Assembly: GCA_964553035.1 (NCBI GenBank)
Contig: CAZKJH010000075.1
Span: 1 to 19,317 of the forward strand
DNA from: JBBQIY01 sp964553035
GTDB taxonomy: Bacteria; Verrucomicrobiota; Kiritimatiellia; RFP12; UBA3636
Direction: 5' to 3'
DNA: 19,317 bases
Shown here one piece after another: positions 16,542-19,317 of the stretch (positions are counted from its first letter, which is position 1; every line of letters starts with the position of its first letter). Both the position numbers and the translations under genes were made by a program. The notes under the pieces were generated by a model. The model had not been told where the DNA came from. It ran no database searches and worked only from the letters and a program-made list of their open reading frames with translations.

Positions 16542-17570
16542 TTATTCTGCCTTATCTTTTTCTTGGTGAGGTTTATGAAAATCTCGGCCGGTGGAATCCT
16601 GAGAGACGACTTGGCCGTCGGGAGGAAGTTCAGAACGGCTGTGTCCGCATTCCGCGAGGACGGCGTCCAGCGTTTTGAAGTGACATTTCGCGGTGTCAAT
16701 GAGAACGGCCGGCCCTTTGGCTTCGACCAATGTCTTTGCGGCCTCTCGCACTTGCGGCGATGCGCCCTTCGGGAAGGGTTGGCCATATTGCTTCTCGAGT
16801 GCCTGGAGGCTTAACAAGAATCCTTCACGCGCCAGAATTGAGGCGGCGGCCACGGCGATATCTTCTTCAGCGCGGTGGCGTTGCACCAGCTCGATGTTTC
16901 GGCCTTTTTGCATCAGTGCCCGTTGCACGGACTCCTTGTTGCCGAATTGGTCCGAAATTGCCTTAGGACACGAGGGAATCGTGCCGAGCAGGTTTTCGAT
17001 ACAGCGGGCATGTCCCCACGAGAGGAGGCGGTTCACGCTGTGCATTTTGGCGTAGAGTTTATTGTAGGTCGCATTGCCGACACGAACGACCGTGTAGCGG
17101 TTGGGACCGAGAATGGCGCGAATTTTTGCTGCAATAAACAGGGCCTTCTTGTCCGTGGAGATAGCCTTGCTGTCTTTGACACCAGCTTCCTTAAGTTGCT
17201 TCGCCAGTTCTTCATTGCAATAGGCAGCTGAGATGACGAGAGGACCGAAGAAGTCGCCCTTGCCGCTTTCGTCAATACCCATGTGGGGCGAGGCCGCTTC
17301 TGGGGAGAGAACCTCTTCGTATCCGACCGTGACTTTCTGAAGCACCATCGGCTCCATGATATTGACGACGAACTCCTCGGCTCCGCCGCCTTGGATGAGG
17401 CATTTTCCAGAGGTATAGAGGTTAATGTTGCACTTCCAGGAGGGAGCACTGACCGCAATTTTGGTATAAGGAACCGTGATCGGCTTATAATTGCCGGTGC
17501 TGAGGAGTCCGTAGAGCATCTCCTGCTGCGCGGTGTCGAGTTTGAAAGTAAAGGATGTTTTCGGTGGCAT
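16542..17570 (-). CDS. rnhC: Ribonuclease HIII
   Basis: This 342-residue enzyme cleaves the RNA strand of RNA-DNA hybrids, including R-loops and primers. Residues about 5-80 form the TBP-like N-terminal domain (DUF3378) that marks HIII rather than HII. The catalytic domain starts with GIDESGKGDFFGP (D100, E101). It continues with VKDSK, SDQFGNKESV (D207) and EEDIAVAAASILAR (D237), giving the DEDD set. A charged tail of about 35 residues after position 308 is longer than usual. The ATG at 17570 has no Shine-Dalgarno sequence. A promoter with a perfect TATAAT places the transcription start within a few nt of the ATG, so the mRNA is probably leaderless. Confidence 0.95.
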   Translation of the reverse strand: MPPKTSFTFKLDTAQQEMLYGLLSTGNYKPITVPYTKIAVSAPSWKCNINLYTSGKCLIQGGGAEEFVVNIMEPMVLQKVTVGYEEVLSPEAASPHMGIDESGKGDFFGPLVISAAYCNEELAKQLKEAGVKDSKAISTDKKALFIAAKIRAILGPNRYTVVRVGNATYNKLYAKMHSVNRLLSWGHARCIENLLGTIPSCPKAISDQFGNKESVQRALMQKGRNIELVQRHRAEEDIAVAAASILAREGFLLSLQALEKQYGQPFPKGASPQVREAAKTLVEAKGPAVLIDTAKCHFKTLDAVLAECGHSRSELPPDGQVVSQDSTGRDFHKPHQEKDKAE

Positions 17571-17618
17571 GACGTTGAATTATATCAAAATGAAAGGGAT
17601 TGGTCAGCAATTATGACC
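17571..17618 (-). promoter_or_regulatory. rnhC promoter with palindrome over the -35
   Basis: On the minus strand, TATAAT (17584 to 17579) is a perfect -10. CTGACC (17607 to 17602) is a 4-of-6 -35 with a 17-bp spacer. Initiation about 7 nt after the -10 falls 1-3 nt before the rnhC ATG at 17570. GGTCA-N7-TGACC (17602-17618) is a perfect 5-bp palindrome overlapping the -35, a possible repressor site. Confidence 0.7.
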
Positions 17619-17739
17619 GGCTGTTTTCCGCATCCCCTCGCAGGGTTTCTCGCATGGTGCGACCAACACTCCAGATGCTAACCGATGCTATCTGATTGGG
17701 GGTGCGAGCGTAATCGGTCAGCCATCTTTTCGACTACCC

Positions 17740-17802
17740 CTATATCTTCTTGTACCTCTTACCGCTACCGCACGGGCACTTATCATTTCGTTGCAGTTTC
17801 AT
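17740..17802 (-). CDS. 20-codon ORF encoding a truncated SEC-C motif
   Basis: An ATG at 17802 opens a 20-residue frame containing QRNDKCPCGSGKRYKK and then stops. This is the SEC-C zinc motif, normally C-x-C-x8-C-C/H, found at the C-termini of SecA and many other proteins. The first Cys pair is intact. The second pair is replaced by Ile and a TAG stop, exactly where it should occur. The frame differs from that of the methylase fragment, which ends 18 nt upstream. AGGAG lies 14 nt before the ATG, which is too far for a strong ribosome site. It may be a decayed motif, a frameshifted C-terminus of the methylase, or a tiny peptide. Confidence 0.45.
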   Translation of the reverse strand: MKLQRNDKCPCGSGKRYKKI

Positions 17803-17819
17803 GGTTGAATTGAAAACTC

Positions 17820-18917
17820 CTATTTGTACTGGCTGGATTCGACAATTTCTATTTCATCCGGAAGTAGTTTGTAAAGCGTGTACACCAAGGCATTTATTTC
17901 TCTTTCGGCTGTGTCGATCTCGGTTTCCAATGCCGTTATTTCACCATCGAGCGCAACGATCCGATCCTGCAAAGCGGTGTCGGCGGTTGTCCGCAAATCG
18001 AGAAGGCGATTCAACAAACGTTGTCCGTTAAACGCTTCCGTCACGTTGACGTCCCGCAAGGCATGACGCCATTGTGCAGCAATAAAAGGCCTGTCTGGCT
18101 TGTCAAAGAGGCTGATGGTATCGACTCCGGATAGACGCACCGTGATTGTGTCTAGGGTGTTGACAACCTCAAGTCTTGCCCCCTGCACCAGCATGTCGTC
18201 AAGCGCCGCCAGTCGCGGAGCTAGGGATTCTTCGAATTTAGCCTTCGCCCATGATGTCAGTTCACGCCCTTTTATTTCGCTTGGAGCTTCGGCACTTTTA
18301 CGCCATGACTTCGGATCCCCCACGTCGGCCCAGAGCCAGTCGGGTTTGAGTTTTGGTTTGACAGGAATTGTCTGGGAACTATTCAACCGTTTCTCCAGCA
18401 TGGAGGAGAGATCCCGCAGGCGTGAGTGAAGTTCCTGCAGATGCCGTGCGCGTTCCCCCACCTCCTGCCGTTCCGCATCCGATGCCTCCGGTATTGGCAA
18501 GGGTGCGATGAATTGCTTGTTGGCTCCAAACCAACCGGCGTCCTTTGGTTTTGCTGTTCGGGTAAAAACGAAGTTCAGGACAGAAGAGTTCAAAAAACCC
18601 AGAAGAAACCAACCTTCATTAGGTCGAGTTGGAAGGATGCCATTTACACGTACATTGTTTAAAAATACGGCCCCAGCATCATCAGAAGCAACACGCAAAG
18701 ACGGCACTGTTTGCGCCACGCATAGTTTAGGAGATTCCTGCTTGTCAAGATCCTGATTGCGTCCAAAACAATACCATGCGTTGTCATTGAAGGCGTTGCT
18801 CTGCTTCCGGCGGATCAAGTCGTCCACGCTCCCAGACGGGCAAACCATCATCTCGGAACCCGACAAGAAGCAGCGCAAAATTCTCACCTGCCTCGGTATT
18901 AACGCCGAGATCCTCAC
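17820..18917 (-). pseudogene. C-terminal fragment of an Eco57I/TaqI-like DNA methylase
   Basis: The frame encodes the specificity and C-terminal helical part of a type IIG-like adenine-specific methylase or restriction enzyme. AWYCFGRNQDL (residues 47-57), PKLCVAQTV, WFLLGFLNSSVLNFVF and FIAPLPIP are typical of the TaqI-like specificity domain. Two coiled-coil stretches (about 147-187 and 318-350) and an LVYTLYKLLPDEIEIVE ending follow. The methyltransferase domain with its NPPY motif is absent. Family-like sequence begins only near codon 31 (about 18827). Upstream of that, the opposite strand encodes a transposase-like C-terminus, so the gene is cut off by a rearrangement. Full-length relatives exceed about 900 residues. 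The remnant is unlikely to be an active enzyme. Confidence 0.75.
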
Positions 18918-18933
18918 CCCGCAAGAAACCTAG
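18838..18933 (+). pseudogene. Transposase-like C-terminal fragment
   Basis: On the plus strand the frame ending at the TAG 18931-18933 reads TIISEPDKKQRKILTCLGIN followed by AEILTPQET. The pattern EP..xQ..IL..LGI..ILTP resembles the extreme C-termini of some DDE transposases (IS4/IS1634-like). The family is not certain. Only about 30 residues remain before the frame runs into the antisense of the methylase gene. It is best read as the end of an insertion sequence whose main part was deleted together with the methylase 5' end. Confidence 0.4.
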
Positions 18934-18973
18934 TGTTAAACGCTACCCAATTTAGGATGCATGGCGTAGCACG

Positions 18974-19010
18974 CGCCGGGCGGACTGGACTTGTGTCCGT
19001 CCGACCGGCG
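18974..19010. repeat. Strong 16-bp imperfect hairpin
   Basis: CGCCGGGCGGAC-T-GGAC (18974-18990), the loop TTGT, and GTCC-GTCCGACCGGCG (18995-19010) pair along 16 positions with one mismatch and one bulged T. It lies 40 bp past the transposase-like fragment. It could be part of an IS end or a REP-like element. No T run follows, so it is not a standard terminator. Confidence 0.6.
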
Positions 19011-19070
19011 ATACGGGCATAGCCAGGCGCGATTATCACGCGGTGTGGCGAGTGACCGATGGACGCGCAC

Positions 19071-19093
19071 ATTGGCGGCAAAGCCGCTCCAAT
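19071..19093. repeat. Hairpin with AAA loop
   Basis: ATTG-GCGGC, loop AAA, then GCCGC-TC-CAAT gives a 9-bp stem with a 2-nt bulge. Together with the neighbouring hairpins it suggests a REP-like palindromic element. Confidence 0.5.
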
Positions 19094-19137
19094 CCACCTA
19101 AGTCTCACAGCTAATTGGATTCGACAACGCTCAAAAC

Positions 19138-19229
19138 TTATGTTGCGAGCGGCGTTATGTTGCATCCTCTTGTTTTAGTGCCATTTTTTCCGTTTTACAG
19201 CAGGTCATCTGGAAGTACGCAACATAACG
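19138..19229. repeat. TTATGTTGC repeats: two direct and one inverted
   Basis: TTATGTTGC occurs at 19138-19146 and 19155-19163, 17 bp apart. Its reverse complement lies at 19219-19227. The second and third copies extend to an 11-bp perfect inverted repeat, CGTTATGTTGC (19153-19163) and GCAACATAACG (19219-19229). They enclose 55 AT-rich bases with no gene. They could be protein-binding sites or element ends. Confidence 0.5.
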
Positions 19230-19262
19230 TGAGGTGTGAAGTGCCCTTTCTCAGCCTCGTAA

Positions 19263-19309
19263 TGTAATCTTGAAGAAATCTTCCAGATTACAATCTGGAC
19301 GTACTCCAG
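19263..19309. repeat. Overlapping palindromes at the right window edge
   Basis: TGTAATCT-T-GAAGA / TCTTC-C-AGATTACA (19263-19292) is a 13-pair stem with one mismatch and a 2-nt loop. CCAGATT-AC-AATCTGG (19283-19298) and CTGGA-CGTAC-TCCAG (19295-19309) overlap it, so alternative folds compete. Apart from these structures and the transposase-like tail, 18934-19317 contains no gene that I can support. Confidence 0.5.
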
Positions 19310-19317
19310 CTTGCCAG

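Noticed and set aside
18914..19165. An 83-codon minus-strand frame at the right end
   Set aside because: It runs through strong hairpins, has no ribosome site and no recognisable domain.
19120..19229. Possible integron attC site (AAC...GTTATGT, with ACATAAC downstream)
   Set aside because: The core sites do not match RYYYAAC/GTTRRRY, the order of the arms is wrong for one attC, and no cassette or integrase is visible.

Overview
The window most likely comes from a bacterium of the PVC superphylum, probably Kiritimatiellota or Lentisphaerota. This is inferred from gene content: two secreted DUF4838 proteins, a sialate O-acetylesterase, a beta-helix protein with a choice-of-anchor-Q-like C-terminus, a small SHD1-domain protein and RNase HIII. 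No rRNA, tRNA or CRISPR array is visible. Species-level assignment is not possible from this sequence.

Left and centre (230-12147) hold a carbohydrate-degradation locus built as two divergent operons. On the minus strand, five genes run from about 8420 (or 8558) down to 230: a beta-helix protein, DUF4838 protein B, an SGNH/GDSL hydrolase, DUF4838 protein A, and a cytoplasmic TIM-barrel sugar isomerase/epimerase. Short gaps and an ATGA overlap support one transcript. On the plus strand are a 287-residue protein of unknown function (9173-10036) and, 11 nt later, a sialate O-acetylesterase (10048-12147). The two DUF4838 proteins and the esterase carry the same jelly-roll-like accessory domain, so they probably act on one acetylated, possibly uronic-acid-containing glycan. 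No transporter or regulator lies in the window.

The 614-base region between the operons (8559-9172) holds the most interesting signal. Two copies of a promoter element (8720-8786 minus, 9061-9127 plus) face away from each other, and each points at its own operon. Over a 46-base core they match at 37 positions. Each contains a direct repeat of a GGACATA-type half-site at exactly 21 bp, the arrangement expected for an AraC-type activator. A LacI-like palindrome lies in the leader of the minus operon.

The right-centre part has a second minus operon: amidohydrolase, BNR/Asp-box protein and SHD1 protein (15371-12205). These are coupled by a 15-nt gap and an ATGA overlap. Next comes rnhC plus a YggT-like membrane protein (17570-15667), driven by a near-consensus promoter placed so that the rnhC mRNA should be leaderless or nearly so.

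The right end (17740-19317) is a scarred accessory region. It has a 20-codon SEC-C-motif ORF, the C-terminal third of an Eco57I/TaqI-like DNA methylase, an opposing transposase-like C-terminal fragment, and about 380 bases of non-coding DNA rich in hairpins.
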